NCBI RefSeq assembly: GCF_019343495.1
Contig: NZ_CP072549.1
Span: 310,001-374,000, forward strand
Origin: Acinetobacter lwoffii
Lineage (GTDB): Bacteria > Pseudomonadota > Gammaproteobacteria > Pseudomonadales > Moraxellaceae
Direction of reading: 5' to 3'
Length of the DNA: 64,000 nt
Shown: positions 45,806 to 54,793 of the stretch, piece after piece
Layout: each line of letters starts with the position of its first letter
How positions within the stretch are numbered: the first letter of the stretch is position 1
Made by a program: the position numbers and the translations under genes
Notes under the pieces: model-generated
What the model saw: the letters and a program-made list of their open reading frames with translations, nothing else
The model's database searches: none
What the model was told of the DNA's origin: nothing

Positions 45806-46861
45806 ATGAATGCAATACCAGTTCTCAATTTATTCACTCAGCCACAATGTAGTCAATTTGACCCAAATGACTGGAATATTCTAGCGCAGCATTGGTATCC
45901 GGTAGTTCAAATCCAGGATGTAACGACTCAACCGCAGCAAGTTCAGCTTCTTGATGTCAAAATGGCTATTTATAAAACTGAAAGTGGAGAAATTCATCTG
46001 GTAAGAGATATCTGTCCACATCGAGGAGTGCCATTAAGTAAAGGATGGGTAGAAGGTGAAAATATTGTTTGTCCCTATCATGGGCTCAACTATAACGCAC
46101 AAGGTAAGTGCGTAAAAATCCCTGCTCAACCAGAACTTACCCAAATTTCAGATCGGTTCACCTTAACTAAATTCCCTGTAGTTGAGAAATATGGACTAGT
46201 TTGGACCAGCTTATTTAGCCGTGATGAAAGTGAAGCTAATTTTCCAGTTCTTGAAACTTGGGATTCAGATGAACATCAATCAATACTCCCACCATTTGTT
46301 GATATAGCAGGTTCTAGTGGTCGTCAGCTTGAAGGTTTTATCGATGTGGCACATTTTGCCTGGGTGCATAACAAGGCATTCGCTGATCGTGATAATCCAG
46401 TAGTGCCAAAATATGAAACTGAAAGAACAGATTATGGACTTAAAACGATTTATATCTCTACAGTAAGTAACTTTCCTCATAGTTTGAGACATTTAGAGCC
46501 AGAGAATTTCTTATGGAAACGAGAATTTGATGTATATCCTCCATTCTCGGCAACACTTACTGTCTATTTTCCTAACAATGGGATTTTAAAAATTTTGAAT
46601 GCTTGTTGTCCTGTTTCGCATAATCAAACCAGGCTATTTGTTCCGTTGACACGTAATTTTGATACGACGGGTGACCTACAGGCTGTATATGACTTCAATG
46701 CACAAATTTTTGCAGAGGATCAGGATATTGTTGAGAGTCAAAAACCGGAAGAACTTCCATTAGATGTTTCAATGGAGGCGCACTTTGCAGCAGACAAATC
46801 TTCAACGACATATAGACGGATATTGGCAGAATGGGGATTAAGTAAAAGATATGTGGTCTAG
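45806..46861 (+). CDS. Rieske non-haem iron oxygenase, demethylase-like
   Basis: 351 aa. The N-terminal Rieske [2Fe-2S] domain has ligands Cys70, His72, Cys89 and His92; the C-terminal catalytic domain has the mononuclear iron motif FIDVAHFAWVH with His183 and His188 (bridging Asp180). Length and layout fit single-component-type oxygenases such as vanillate O-demethylase and the methylxanthine N-demethylases NdmA/NdmB, not ring-dihydroxylating alpha subunits. It needs an electron-donating reductase, which is not in the window. There is a strong ribosome-binding site (GAGGGG). Co-location with nucleobase permease and 2OG oxygenases suggests a heterocyclic substrate. Confidence 0.85.
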   Translation: MNAIPVLNLFTQPQCSQFDPNDWNILAQHWYPVVQIQDVTTQPQQVQLLDVKMAIYKTESGEIHLVRDICPHRGVPLSKGWVEGENIVCPYHGLNYNAQGKCVKIPAQPELTQISDRFTLTKFPVVEKYGLVWTSLFSRDESEANFPVLETWDSDEHQSILPPFVDIAGSSGRQLEGFIDVAHFAWVHNKAFADRDNPVVPKYETERTDYGLKTIYISTVSNFPHSLRHLEPENFLWKREFDVYPPFSATLTVYFPNNGILKILNACCPVSHNQTRLFVPLTRNFDTTGDLQAVYDFNAQIFAEDQDIVESQKPEELPLDVSMEAHFAADKSSTTYRRILAEWGLSKRYVV

Positions 46862-46895
46862 GGATATAAGATAACCTGATTCTCACGATTGGTTG

Positions 46896-46929
46896 AAATA
46901 TAAGGGAAATAGTTTCCCTTATATTTTTA
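46896..46929 (+). terminator. Terminator after the Rieske gene
   Basis: AAATATAAGGGAAA/TTTCCCTTATATTT, a 14-bp perfect stem with a two-base AG turn, then TTT. Confidence 0.85.
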
Positions 46930-47011
46930 GAGATTGATTTCGCAGAAATACTAATATAAAAGTGACTAACCATTTATCGTAATTTCATTGTCTTAGCTTC
47001 TTCTAATTAAT

Positions 47012-47040
47012 AAACTTGATTTTGTTACAATATCAAGTTT
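47012..47040. promoter_or_regulatory. 29-bp palindrome before the umuD-like gene
   Basis: AAACTTGAT (47012-47020) and ATCAAGTTT (47032-47040) are perfect inverted arms 11 bp apart, 19 bp before the ATG. The arrangement resembles the palindromic operators of UmuDAb-controlled SOS genes in Acinetobacter; binding is inferred. Confidence 0.5.
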
Positions 47041-47058
47041 ATACAGGGAGAGACATAG

Positions 47059-47292
47059 ATGGTAAACCAGTATGGTGGAAGTAGAGAAGGGGCAGGACGT
47101 AAAGCTCTTTATGATGAACCTACAAAAGTTTTGCGTGTTCCAGAATCTCGTGTAGTTGAAATCAAGAACTATCTCGCAAACTCAAAGAAAGCCAAGTTCG
47201 ACGATGTAGCTTCTATTACCTTGGTCAATCCAAGTACCGTTATGCATATCCCCTTGAACCGTACCGGGTTTGTCGGAGACTTTTTTATTTAA
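47059..47292 (+). pseudogene. umuD-like gene truncated by IS3 element
   Basis: The first 60-odd codons read MVNQYGGSREGAGRKALYDE, PTKVLRVPESRVVEIKNYLA and end NPSTVMHIPL. This matches the remembered N-terminal extension of Acinetobacter UmuD proteins (UmuDAb type), upstream of the S24/LexA-like protease domain. The frame then enters the IS3 inverted repeat (NRTGFVGDFFI) and stops, so the protease domain is missing. GGGAGA precedes the ATG. Not functional as an UmuD, though the N-terminal fragment could still be made. Confidence 0.65.
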
Positions 47293-47293
47293 G

Positions 47294-48196
47294 TTAGGCC
47301 ACCTGACCTAACGGGTTAATCTTATCATAGTACATTGCTTCAAACTCAAAAGGCGATACATAACCCAGTGCACTGTGTACACGCTTTTTATTGAACCAAT
47401 CTACCCAGTTTAGTGTCGCAAGTTGTACATCTGCTAAACCTTGCCAATCTGCTTTTAAATATTCAATCACCTCTGTTTTGTATAAGCCATTCACCGTTTC
47501 AGCCAGAGCATTATCGTATGAATCACCAGTTGTACCGACTGATGCTCGTAAATTTGCAGCTTCTAAACGATTGGTATAGCGAATAGAAAGATATTTAACA
47601 CCTCTATCGGAATGATGAATCACATTCTTTGGCATGCCTCGATCGTGCAATGCTTGCTCCAATGCATCGAGTACCATATCTGTATTCATCCGTGTAGATA
47701 CTTTCCATCCAACAATTGCTCGTGAGAACACGTCATTAACAAATGCGGTATATACCCAGCCTGAATGAGTTTGAATATACGTAAAGTCACCCACCCATAG
47801 TTGGTTTGGATGATCAGCATTAAAATTACGTTTCACTAAATCATCTGCCCGTTTTTGGTCATCTCGGTTACGGGTGGTTTGTTTATTCTTACCACGCCAA
47901 ACACCTTGTATACCTAGCTTTTGCATCAATCGAGCAACTGTACAACGTGCAATCACATAGCCTTCACGTTTCAGTTGTTGCCAGACCTTACGCACACCAT
48001 ACCGACCTGAACTTTCTTTCCAAATTCGCTTAATCTCCTCAGCATGCTGCAAGTCATGTAAATCTCGTTTCGCTCGATGTTCTGGATTTACTGTGAGATC
48101 TAAAGTCCGGTAATAGGTTGAAGCAGCGATCGGTAAAATCCTACAAATCGCCTCAACACCATATCGATCTTTATTGTTAAGGATAAAATCCACCAT
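47294..48196 (-). CDS. IS3-family transposase OrfB
   Basis: 300 aa with HTH_21 (ESSGRYGVRKVWQQLKREGY) and an rve integrase core. Catalytic Asp in LWVGDFTYIQTHSGW, second Asp in IHHSDRGVKYLS, Glu in GDSYDNALAETVNGLYKTEV. Normally made as a fusion with OrfA by -1 frameshifting; the T6 run in CTTTTTTC near the OrfA end is a possible slippery site. The start codon shares a base with the OrfA stop (TAATG). Confidence 0.93.
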   Translation of the reverse strand: MVDFILNNKDRYGVEAICRILPIAASTYYRTLDLTVNPEHRAKRDLHDLQHAEEIKRIWKESSGRYGVRKVWQQLKREGYVIARCTVARLMQKLGIQGVWRGKNKQTTRNRDDQKRADDLVKRNFNADHPNQLWVGDFTYIQTHSGWVYTAFVNDVFSRAIVGWKVSTRMNTDMVLDALEQALHDRGMPKNVIHHSDRGVKYLSIRYTNRLEAANLRASVGTTGDSYDNALAETVNGLYKTEVIEYLKADWQGLADVQLATLNWVDWFNKKRVHSALGYVSPFEFEAMYYDKINPLGQVA

Positions 48197-48513
48197 TATT
48201 TGTGTGGGCGGTCGAGCTCCGCCTGGGCGAAAAAAGCGGCTGCTTTACGTAGAATTTCATTGGCACGTTTTAATTCTTTAATTTCACGTTCCATTTGCTT
48301 CATTTTTTCTTGGTCAGATACCTGTTGTACTTTGGCGGGATTTTGTTGATCTAAGTATTTTTGATGCCAGGCACGAAGTGTTTCAGGAGTACAACCAATC
48401 TTAGGCGCAATTGCTGTGATTGCAGCCCAAGTAGAAGGATAATCTTTTTCAGATTCAATCAATAATTGAACCGCTCTTTCTCTAATTTCGGGGGTATAGT
48501 TTGGTTTTGTCAT
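48196..48513 (-). CDS. IS3-family transposase OrfA
   Basis: 105 aa. N-terminal HTH (YTPEIRERAVQLLIESEKDY ... KIGCTPETLRAWHQKYLDQ) followed by a leucine-zipper-like coiled coil (EKMKQMEREIKELKRANEIL) and the RKAAAFFAQAELDR tail typical of IS3 OrfA. It binds the ends of the element; OrfAB catalyses transposition. Complete. Confidence 0.93.
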   Translation of the reverse strand: MTKPNYTPEIRERAVQLLIESEKDYPSTWAAITAIAPKIGCTPETLRAWHQKYLDQQNPAKVQQVSDQEKMKQMEREIKELKRANEILRKAAAFFAQAELDRPHK

Positions 48514-48608
48514 CGGGATAGTCTCTCAGAATATTGACTCTCCGACAAACCTGGTACGGTTCACTACTTATTTTTTTAATGTATATAGAGACATGCTTAA
48601 AAAGTTAA

Positions 48609-48770
48609 TTTCAAAAAAAAGATCAAGAAAATGGTTATAAATGTGAGTGGTTTTTGATGAATTTGAATTCTTTTTAAACTAGGCTAAGGGTTTGCTTAGA
48701 TAGATTTTTTTATTTAAGTTATTGATTCTTTGTTTTTGAATGTGACTGGTTTAACTGTGTTTTGTATTTT
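48609..48770. repeat. Remnant end of a second recombinase-trio element
   Basis: Diverged copy of 18329-18487 in the same orientation, with matching blocks around GGTTATAAATGTGAG, GGTTTTTGATGAATTTGA and GTGTTTTGTATT. The trio genes that should lie to its left are gone, replaced by the IS3 element. Confidence 0.6.
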
Positions 48771-49009
48771 TCTTATTTTATTTATACGGAAGAGCGGCCA
48801 AGATTGAGTCCATCGGAAACTGATGATGGGACGTTCATTATGTTCAGTTTTAGCTAGGGTAAATGCGCATTTAGTTAGGCATAGATATTAACAAAGAACT
48901 GGCAACTAACATGAGAGCTGTGCCATATTTGGATCTAAAGATTTTGGTATTTTGACTAGATTTTTATATGACGGCGGCACAACACATAGCTAGATGAGGA
49001 TAATAAATA
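48771..49009. other. Interval before the HipB-like gene
   Basis: 239 bp without a recognisable gene. GATGAGGATAATAA immediately before ATG 49010 supplies a weak ribosome-binding site. Confidence 0.4.
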
Positions 49010-49363
49010 ATGAATTATTCCGAAAATGATAGTCCGATATATATTGCGTCAGTAATAGGTGAGCGCCTAAAACGCATCCGATTGAATCAAGATATGACAC
49101 AAGCGGAGATTGCTAATAAAGCTTGGATTAGTCGGAGAGCTGTCCTTAATGCGGAGAAAGGCGACGTTCGACTAGTAGAGCTGATCGCTATTTTAGGTGC
49201 GCTCAATATGTTGGGTAATCTAGATCAATTGATACCTGAAGTATCATTTTCACCGATACAGTTGCTTAAGCTCAAAGGTAAAGTTCGCAAAAAAGCCTCA
49301 GGTAATAATAAACGAACTCAAAAACTGGTTATAAAGACCGCAAAGCCAGAATTAGATTGGTGA
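49010..49363 (+). CDS. HipB-like XRE-family antitoxin/regulator, orphan
   Basis: 117 aa. HTH_3 domain: IGERLKRIRLNQDMTQAEIA, NKAWISRRAVLNAEKGDVRL (about residues 16-60). The tail SPIQLLKLKGKVRKKASGNN with a final ELDW resembles HipB-type proteins that precede a HipA kinase in two-gene modules. The stop overlaps a GTG (49361) that opens only a 22-codon frame, and the IS701-like element begins 178 bp downstream. The partner hipA is therefore missing, probably lost to mobile-element activity. Confidence 0.7.
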   Translation: MNYSENDSPIYIASVIGERLKRIRLNQDMTQAEIANKAWISRRAVLNAEKGDVRLVELIAILGALNMLGNLDQLIPEVSFSPIQLLKLKGKVRKKASGNNKRTQKLVIKTAKPELDW

Positions 49364-49541
49364 TATACCTTCACGATAAAGAGCTTGATAGGTTTGAGGG
49401 AGTACCAAAATGGTATGGACAGACGTGAAGGGCTTACTAGAACAAACTTTTAATGATCGGTGTATTTTATATCAACCTTCAATCTGTCCCACTGCTCATC
49501 GTTGAGCATAAAGCTAAAAATTTCTTTATTTTCAATAATAT
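49364..49541. other. Possible decayed partner gene
   Basis: No intact frame. A 22-codon stretch from GTG 49361 ends in TGA at about 49427; the remainder shows no clear homology by eye. Confidence 0.3.
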
Positions 49542-49596
49542 AGGACTTACGCATTGACGGATTCAAAAAAGTATTAAAATACTTTATAAAGTATCT

Positions 49597-50625
49597 GTGA
49601 TCAGACGAATTAAACATGCTTCTACAGCAACTTGTACATTACCCATTTATATGGGCTTTCTCATGACAGAACCGAACTCTATTAGCTGCACACAACTTGC
49701 CGAGACTTATAATATCTCGCATGATAGTGTAAATCGCTTTCTAGAGCGTGAAGACTACACACCTCACGACCTATATCAAGAATCAATTCAACATATTGAT
49801 AATAATAAACTTATAGTCAGTATTGATGATAATGTTTTAGATAAACCATATAGTCAACATATGGACTTGGTTAGCTATTTTTGGTCAGGCAAACACCACC
49901 GATCCGTCAAGGGTATTAATCTCATTACCTTGTATGCGACAGATCAAAATGGTCAAAATATTCCAATTAATTTCCGAATTTATGACAAATCTGAAAGTAA
50001 AACCAAGAATGATTACTTTATGGATATGTTAAGTGAAGTACTCAGTTGGGGTGCAAAGATTCAATTTATTACAGGTGATAGTTGGTATTCATCGACTGGA
50101 AATCTAAAAACCATAAGAAAATATGGTATTCGATTTATGTTTGGTATCGACTGTAACCGTAAGGTTTCCCCAGAAAAAGGACAATGGTTTCAACTGCGTT
50201 TATTGCCAGATTTCCATCAGGGTCAAGTGGTCTGGCTCAAAGATTTTGGCTTTGTACAATTATTTAAGACTCAGTTAAAAGAACAGCAGAGGTTTTATAT
50301 TGTGCATCAAGATGAAGATGATTTATTGTCCTTTGAAGGTTTTCATGAATTACATTCAAGTCATTGGAAAATAGAGCAATATCACCGGGTGATTAAACAA
50401 GTTTGTCATATTGAAAAGTTTCAAGTAAGACGATCTAAACTGATTTTGAATCATATTTTTTCAGCCTTGATGGCCTACGTTGAGATACAAAAGAACCAGT
50501 TTGAGCGGATCTTTGAAAATATATATCGTTGGCAGAAGAAATTATTTAGACCAATGATCAAAAACTTCATTGATGACTTTATTCTCGATAAAAATCATCT
50601 GCTACCACAGAGAATCTATAAATAA
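49597..50625 (+). CDS. IS701-family-like DDE transposase
   Basis: 342 aa. First catalytic Asp in LIVSIDDNVLDKPYS, second in FITGDSWYSSTGN, and a Glu in HWKIEQYHRVIKQVCHIEKF (the E-x6-R/K type signature). The SISCTQLAETYNISHDSVNR segment near the N-terminus is an HTH. It starts at TTG/ATG near 49597; MGFLMTEPN further in is an alternative start. Intact, so probably functional. Confidence 0.85.
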   Translation: MIRRIKHASTATCTLPIYMGFLMTEPNSISCTQLAETYNISHDSVNRFLEREDYTPHDLYQESIQHIDNNKLIVSIDDNVLDKPYSQHMDLVSYFWSGKHHRSVKGINLITLYATDQNGQNIPINFRIYDKSESKTKNDYFMDMLSEVLSWGAKIQFITGDSWYSSTGNLKTIRKYGIRFMFGIDCNRKVSPEKGQWFQLRLLPDFHQGQVVWLKDFGFVQLFKTQLKEQQRFYIVHQDEDDLLSFEGFHELHSSHWKIEQYHRVIKQVCHIEKFQVRRSKLILNHIFSALMAYVEIQKNQFERIFENIYRWQKKLFRPMIKNFIDDFILDKNHLLPQRIYK

Positions 50626-50640
50626 TAGTGCGTAAGTCCT
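50521..50640. repeat. Tandem 120-bp duplication, first copy
   Basis: Covers the last 35 codons of the transposase and the right inverted repeat. The second copy is at 50644-50763; the two differ at CCAATGATC versus CCAGTTATC. Confidence 0.85.
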
Positions 50641-50643
50641 AAT

Positions 50644-50763
50644 GTATATCGTTGGCAGAAGAAATTATTTAGACCAGTTATCAAAAACTTCATTGATGAC
50701 TTTATTCTCGATAAAAATCATCTGCTACCACAGAGAATCTATAAATAATAGTGCGTAAGTCCT
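50644..50763. repeat. Tandem 120-bp duplication, second copy
   Basis: See 50521-50640. It ends with a complete GTGCGTAAGTCCT. Confidence 0.85.
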
Positions 50764-50902
50764 ATAATACTTAAAAAACTCATAGGCATACTAATTAATA
50801 TTCTTTTGTACAGTCTATCTCTAGCAAAACATGTTGTAAATCAGGCACAATGAAACTATAAATTTCAAGTTTTTATAGCCTGAGTGCTAGCGGTATTTTT
50901 TA

Positions 50903-53230
50903 ATGACAAATAATAATTTTTCACAAGTAGCAGCTTTTATCTGGTCGGTGGCAGATTTACTGCGTGGTGACTTCAAACAATCGCAATACGGTCGTGTCAT
51001 TCTCCCATTTACGCTGTTGCGCCGTTTAGAGTGTGTACTTGAAGACAGTAAGGCAGATGTATTGGCAGCCAATGAAAAAGTGAAACTCATGCCGCTGCCA
51101 GAAGAAGCCAAAGAAAAAATGCTGCTAAAGGCAACCAATGGCCTGTCATTTTTTAATACCTCCGAGCTGGATTTAGGCAGCCTGGGTCAAAAAGACATTC
51201 GTTCAAACCTCAATACTTATATTCAAAACTTCTCCAAAGATGCACGTGAAATCTTTGAACACTTCAAGTTCGATGAATTTATTGGTCTCCTGGATGATGC
51301 CAATTTGCTTTACAAAGTCGTTCAATATTTTTCAGATCCTAAAATTGATCTCAGTCCAAAAAATATATCTAACCATGAAATGGGCTTGGTGTTTGAAGAG
51401 CTGATCCGCCGTTTTGCTGAAGGTTCAAATGAAACTGCAGGGGAACACTTTACCCCACGTGACATCGTTCGTTTAACCACAGGTCTGGTATTCAGTAAGG
51501 ATGATGATGTGCTGAGTGGTGACGGTATTATTCGGACCATTTACGATCCTACGGCGGGTACGGGTGGGTTTTTATCCTCAGGTTCGGAATATGTCTATGA
51601 GCATAACCCTGATGCGGTAATGCGCGTTTTTGGGCAGGAGTTAAACCCTGAGTCTTATGCGATCTGTAAAGCAGACATGCTGATCAAAGGTCAGGACGTG
51701 CGTAATATCAAACTGGGTAATACTCTCTCCAATGACCAATTGGCCTATGAGAAGTTTGACTACATGCTATCGAATCCGCCATTTGGGGTGGACTGGAAGA
51801 AGATCGAATCAGATATTAAAGACGAGCATGAGCAAAAAGGCTTTGAAGGTCGTTTTGGTGCAGGCTTGCCACGTGTGTCTGATGGATCTTTGCTGTTCCT
51901 GATGCATCTGATTAGCAAGATGCGTAATAAAGACGACAGCACGGCGCAGGGCAGTCGTATTGGTATTATTTTGAATGGTTCACCACTCTTTACAGGCAGT
52001 GCGGGCAGTGGTGAAAGTGAAATCCGCCGTTATATTTTAGAAGCAGATTTGTTGGAAGCCATTATCGCGCTACCCACCGATATGTTCTATAACACCGGTA
52101 TTGCGACTTATGTTTGGGTACTCAGCAATAAAAAAGAGACTCAACGTAAGGGCAAAGTACAGCTGATTGACGGTAGCAACCTGTACAGCAAAATGCGTAA
52201 GTCTCTTGGCTCTAAACGTAATGAAATGAGCGAAGACGATATTGCGATGATTACCCGCAGTTATGGTGACTTTGAAGTGACGGATGCACGTGAACTGGAT
52301 AAGCCCGCAGAGGTTAAGTCTAATCGTGGTCGTCAATCGGTTAATCCTAAAAATGAAGCTGCTAAAACCTTTTCTAGCAAAATCTTTGACAGCTATGATT
52401 TTGGCTACCGCCGTGTGACCATTGAGCGTCCATTGCGCTTATCTGCTCAGGTGAGTGATGACGCCGTAGCATCGTTACGTTTTGCACCTAAGCCGTTTAA
52501 TGCGGTGATGCAAAAGGTCTATGCGCAATACGCTACGAACTGGACAGAAGACAGCTATGGTCAGCTTGATGAGTTTGAGGTGGAAATCCGTGCGCTGATT
52601 AAAGCCGAATTTAGCGAGCTGAAAGAAAAAGATATTAAGACCGTACTTGAGCCAAAATTGTGGTTGGAACAGCGTAACTTATTAAACAAAGCTAAATGTT
52701 TACAAGCGAAGATCGGCACGGCGCAATGTGATGACTTTAATGTCTTTGATGATGTACTCAAGCAAGCGTTAAAAGATGCCAATGTGAAACTGGAAACCAA
52801 AGAGAAGAAGCAATTCCTGGATGCGATCACCTGGAAAAATGCCGACGCTGAACCTGTTATCAATAAAGTGGTGAAAGGCGCAGAAAATCCGCTTTATGGT
52901 CAGTTTAGCTATAAAGGCAAAGTGGTTGAGTTTGTGCAGGATGGTGATTTGCGTGATGCGGAAAACATTGCCCTTGACCCAAGCCAAAGCACCACCGATT
53001 TAATCGAGTCTTACTTTAAGCGTGAAGTTCAACCGCATGTGCCTGATGCATGGATTAACGCCGATAAGCGTGATGCTCAAGATGCTGAAATTGGTATTGT
53101 CGGTTATGAGATTCCGTTTAACCGCCATTTTTATGTGTATGAGCCACCACGTGATTTAAGCGAAATTGATGCAGATTTGGATGCAGTCAGCCGTGAAATT
53201 ATGGCACTTCTTCATGAGGTGCATTCTTAA
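50903..53230 (+). CDS. hsdM: Type I restriction-modification, methyltransferase subunit HsdM
   Basis: 775 aa N6-adenine methyltransferase subunit. HsdM_N helical domain (residues about 1-150), then the SAM-binding motif [11 protein letters not shown] (about residue 215) and catalytic NPPFG (about residue 287). The C-terminal 250 residues exceed the usual 500-aa HsdM and include a charged region with [19 protein letters not shown]. It methylates host DNA at the site chosen by HsdS. The stop shares a base with the hsdS start (TAATG), a typical type I arrangement. Confidence 0.95.
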   Translation: MTNNNFSQVAAFIWSVADLLRGDFKQSQYGRVILPFTLLRRLECVLEDSKADVLAANEKVKLMPLPEEAKEKMLLKATNGLSFFNTSELDLGSLGQKDIRSNLNTYIQNFSKDAREIFEHFKFDEFIGLLDDANLLYKVVQYFSDPKIDLSPKNISNHEMGLVFEELIRRFAEGSNETAGEHFTPRDIVRLTTGLVFSKDDDVLSGDGIIRTIYDPTAGTGGFLSSGSEYVYEHNPDAVMRVFGQELNPESYAICKADMLIKGQDVRNIKLGNTLSNDQLAYEKFDYMLSNPPFGVDWKKIESDIKDEHEQKGFEGRFGAGLPRVSDGSLLFLMHLISKMRNKDDSTAQGSRIGIILNGSPLFTGSAGSGESEIRRYILEADLLEAIIALPTDMFYNTGIATYVWVLSNKKETQRKGKVQLIDGSNLYSKMRKSLGSKRNEMSEDDIAMITRSYGDFEVTDARELDKPAEVKSNRGRQSVNPKNEAAKTFSSKIFDSYDFGYRRVTIERPLRLSAQVSDDAVASLRFAPKPFNAVMQKVYAQYATNWTEDSYGQLDEFEVEIRALIKAEFSELKEKDIKTVLEPKLWLEQRNLLNKAKCLQAKIGTAQCDDFNVFDDVLKQALKDANVKLETKEKKQFLDAITWKNADAEPVINKVVKGAENPLYGQFSYKGKVVEFVQDGDLRDAENIALDPSQSTTDLIESYFKREVQPHVPDAWINADKRDAQDAEIGIVGYEIPFNRHFYVYEPPRDLSEIDADLDAVSREIMALLHEVHS

Positions 53231-54606
53231 TGGCGAAGTATCAGAAATATGTTGAATATAAGGATTCAGGTATTGAATGGTTAGGTGAGATTCCTAGTCA
53301 TTGGAAAGTATCGAAAATTGGTTTTCATACTTCAAAAATTGGTAGTGGCAAGACACCCAAAGGTGGTGCTGAAATTTACCAAGATGAAGGGGTTTTATTT
53401 TTAAGAAGCCAGAATATTTATAATGATGGTTTGAAAATCGAAGAATCTGAAAGTGTTTATATTACAGACGTTATTCATGAAGAGATGTCTACGTCAAAAG
53501 TCTTTTCAGGAGATATTCTGCTAAACATCACAGGAGGCTCAATTGGACGAAGTTGTTTAGTGCCTACAAATTTTCCTGAAGCTAATGTGAATCAGCACGT
53601 ATGCATTATTCGTGTACAAAAATATTTGAATGAGTTTTTGTCTTTAGTAATAAAAGCAGATCTTATTCAATCTCAAATTAGATTGATACAGACAGGTGGA
53701 AACAGAGAGGGATTAAACTTTGAACAAATCTCTAAATTTGTGTTCATGTTACCTCCGCAAGAAGAACAAAAATTAATTATAGGTTTCCTCGACTATGAAA
53801 CCGCAAAAATTGACAGCCTGATTGCCAAACAAGAAAAGCTGATTGAATTGCTTAAAGAAAAACGTCAAGCGGTAATTAGCCATGCCGTGACCAAAGGTTT
53901 AAATCCTGATGTTCCAATGAAAGATTCAGGTGTTGAATGGTTAGGTGAGGTTCCGGCACATTGGGAGGTGAGTAGAGTAGGTTGGCTATGTGAATTCATT
54001 TCTTATGGATTCACCAATCCCATGCCTTCAACAGATGAAGGGCCTTACATGCTGACGGCCACAGATATTGAGTTTGGACGAGTGAAGTATGAGGGGGCAA
54101 GACGCACGTCTATAGAAGCATTTAGGAATCTATTGTCCCCTAAAAGTAAACCGCAAGCAGGTGATATATTAGTTACAAAGGATGGAACCCTTGGGAGAAC
54201 GGCGCTATTTGATGGTGATAATGAAGTTTGCATTAGTCAGTCCGTAGCTCTTTTAAGGCTTCATAAAAAAATTGTGCTACCTGAGTTTCTAGTTAGAGCC
54301 TTTTCCGGTGCTGATTATCAGAGCAAAATAATATTTGATGCTGGCGGTACAACTATCAAACATATCTACATATCTACATTGTCAAAAATGAATTTTGTAT
54401 TACCTCCGATGCATGAACAAAAAATATTAGTAGATGAGTTAAAGATCAAACTTGCAGATATGGATCGGTTGATTGATCAAGCGATTAATGCTTCTAATCT
54501 CCTAGGTGAGCGCCGTACAGCACTTATATCCTCTGCGGTCACAGGCAAAATCGACGTACGCAACTGGCAACACCCCAATGAGGCTAAAACGGAGTTTAGC
54601 GCATGA
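53230..54606 (+). CDS. hsdS: Type I restriction-modification, specificity subunit HsdS
   Basis: 458 aa with two target-recognition domains. Each half opens with the same motif: KDSGIEWLGEIPSHWKVSKI (residue about 11) and KDSGVEWLGEVPAHWEVSRV (about 230). Each ends in a coiled-coil spacer (AKIDSLIAKQEKLIELLKEK and MDRLIDQAINASNLLGERRT) that fixes the distance between the half-sites. The two TRDs differ, so the recognised site is bipartite and asymmetric. Stop at 54606; the Abi_2 gene follows after 187 bp. Confidence 0.94.
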   Translation: MAKYQKYVEYKDSGIEWLGEIPSHWKVSKIGFHTSKIGSGKTPKGGAEIYQDEGVLFLRSQNIYNDGLKIEESESVYITDVIHEEMSTSKVFSGDILLNITGGSIGRSCLVPTNFPEANVNQHVCIIRVQKYLNEFLSLVIKADLIQSQIRLIQTGGNREGLNFEQISKFVFMLPPQEEQKLIIGFLDYETAKIDSLIAKQEKLIELLKEKRQAVISHAVTKGLNPDVPMKDSGVEWLGEVPAHWEVSRVGWLCEFISYGFTNPMPSTDEGPYMLTATDIEFGRVKYEGARRTSIEAFRNLLSPKSKPQAGDILVTKDGTLGRTALFDGDNEVCISQSVALLRLHKKIVLPEFLVRAFSGADYQSKIIFDAGGTTIKHIYISTLSKMNFVLPPMHEQKILVDELKIKLADMDRLIDQAINASNLLGERRTALISSAVTGKIDVRNWQHPNEAKTEFSA

Positions 54607-54793
54607 ATATTCTCAGTTGCCTCAAACAAATGTGGAATCAAGCAGATACAAAAAATCATTGCATAAATAATTGCAATGATTCACTATATGCTCAACAACA
54701 CCCGACAAGGCTAGGCAAGCAATTGCATCCTCAAACTGTCGGGTTACTTGTTTCTGGAGCCCTAAAAAATATAAAAATAGGGGCAAGCCATCT
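54607..54793 (+). ncRNA. Candidate structured RNA upstream of the Abi_2 gene
   Basis: This 187-bp gap has no gene but three strong stem-loops. (1) AATCATTGCA (54654-54663) pairs with TGCAATGATT (54672-54681), 10 bp perfect. (2) ACCCGACA (54700-54707) pairs with TGTCGGGT (54737-54744), enclosing 29 nt that contain GCAATTGC. (3) GCCCTA (54759-54764) pairs with TAGGGGC (54778-54784, one bulge), covering the ribosome-binding region of the Abi gene. AbiF-type Abi_2 proteins are known to be associated with an upstream structured ncRNA that acts as antitoxin. That this is such an RNA is inferred from position, size and structure. Confidence 0.5.

Larger units (their letters stand above)
47255..48563 (-). 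mobile_element. IS3-family insertion sequence (1309 bp)
   Basis: Inverted repeats TGAACCGTACC(G/A)GGTTTG and onward TCGGAGA at both ends, with two overlapping transposase frames. The three bases outside each end differ (CCT on the left, CTA on the right), so there is no target duplication, which points to a deletion or recombination after insertion. It now joins the truncated umuD-like gene to a remnant end of a recombinase-trio element. Confidence 0.92.
49542..50763 (+). mobile_element. IS701-like element with duplicated 3' end
   Basis: Terminal repeats AGGACTTACGCA at the left and TGCGTAAGTCCT at 50640, about 1.1 kb apart, as in the ISAba11 group (assignment from memory). The last 120 bp (50521-50640) are repeated at 50644-50763 with two substitutions, so the element has two right ends. 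ATAATA occurs just left of the element and just right of the second copy, suggesting that the duplicated end belongs to the inserted unit. Confidence 0.75.
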
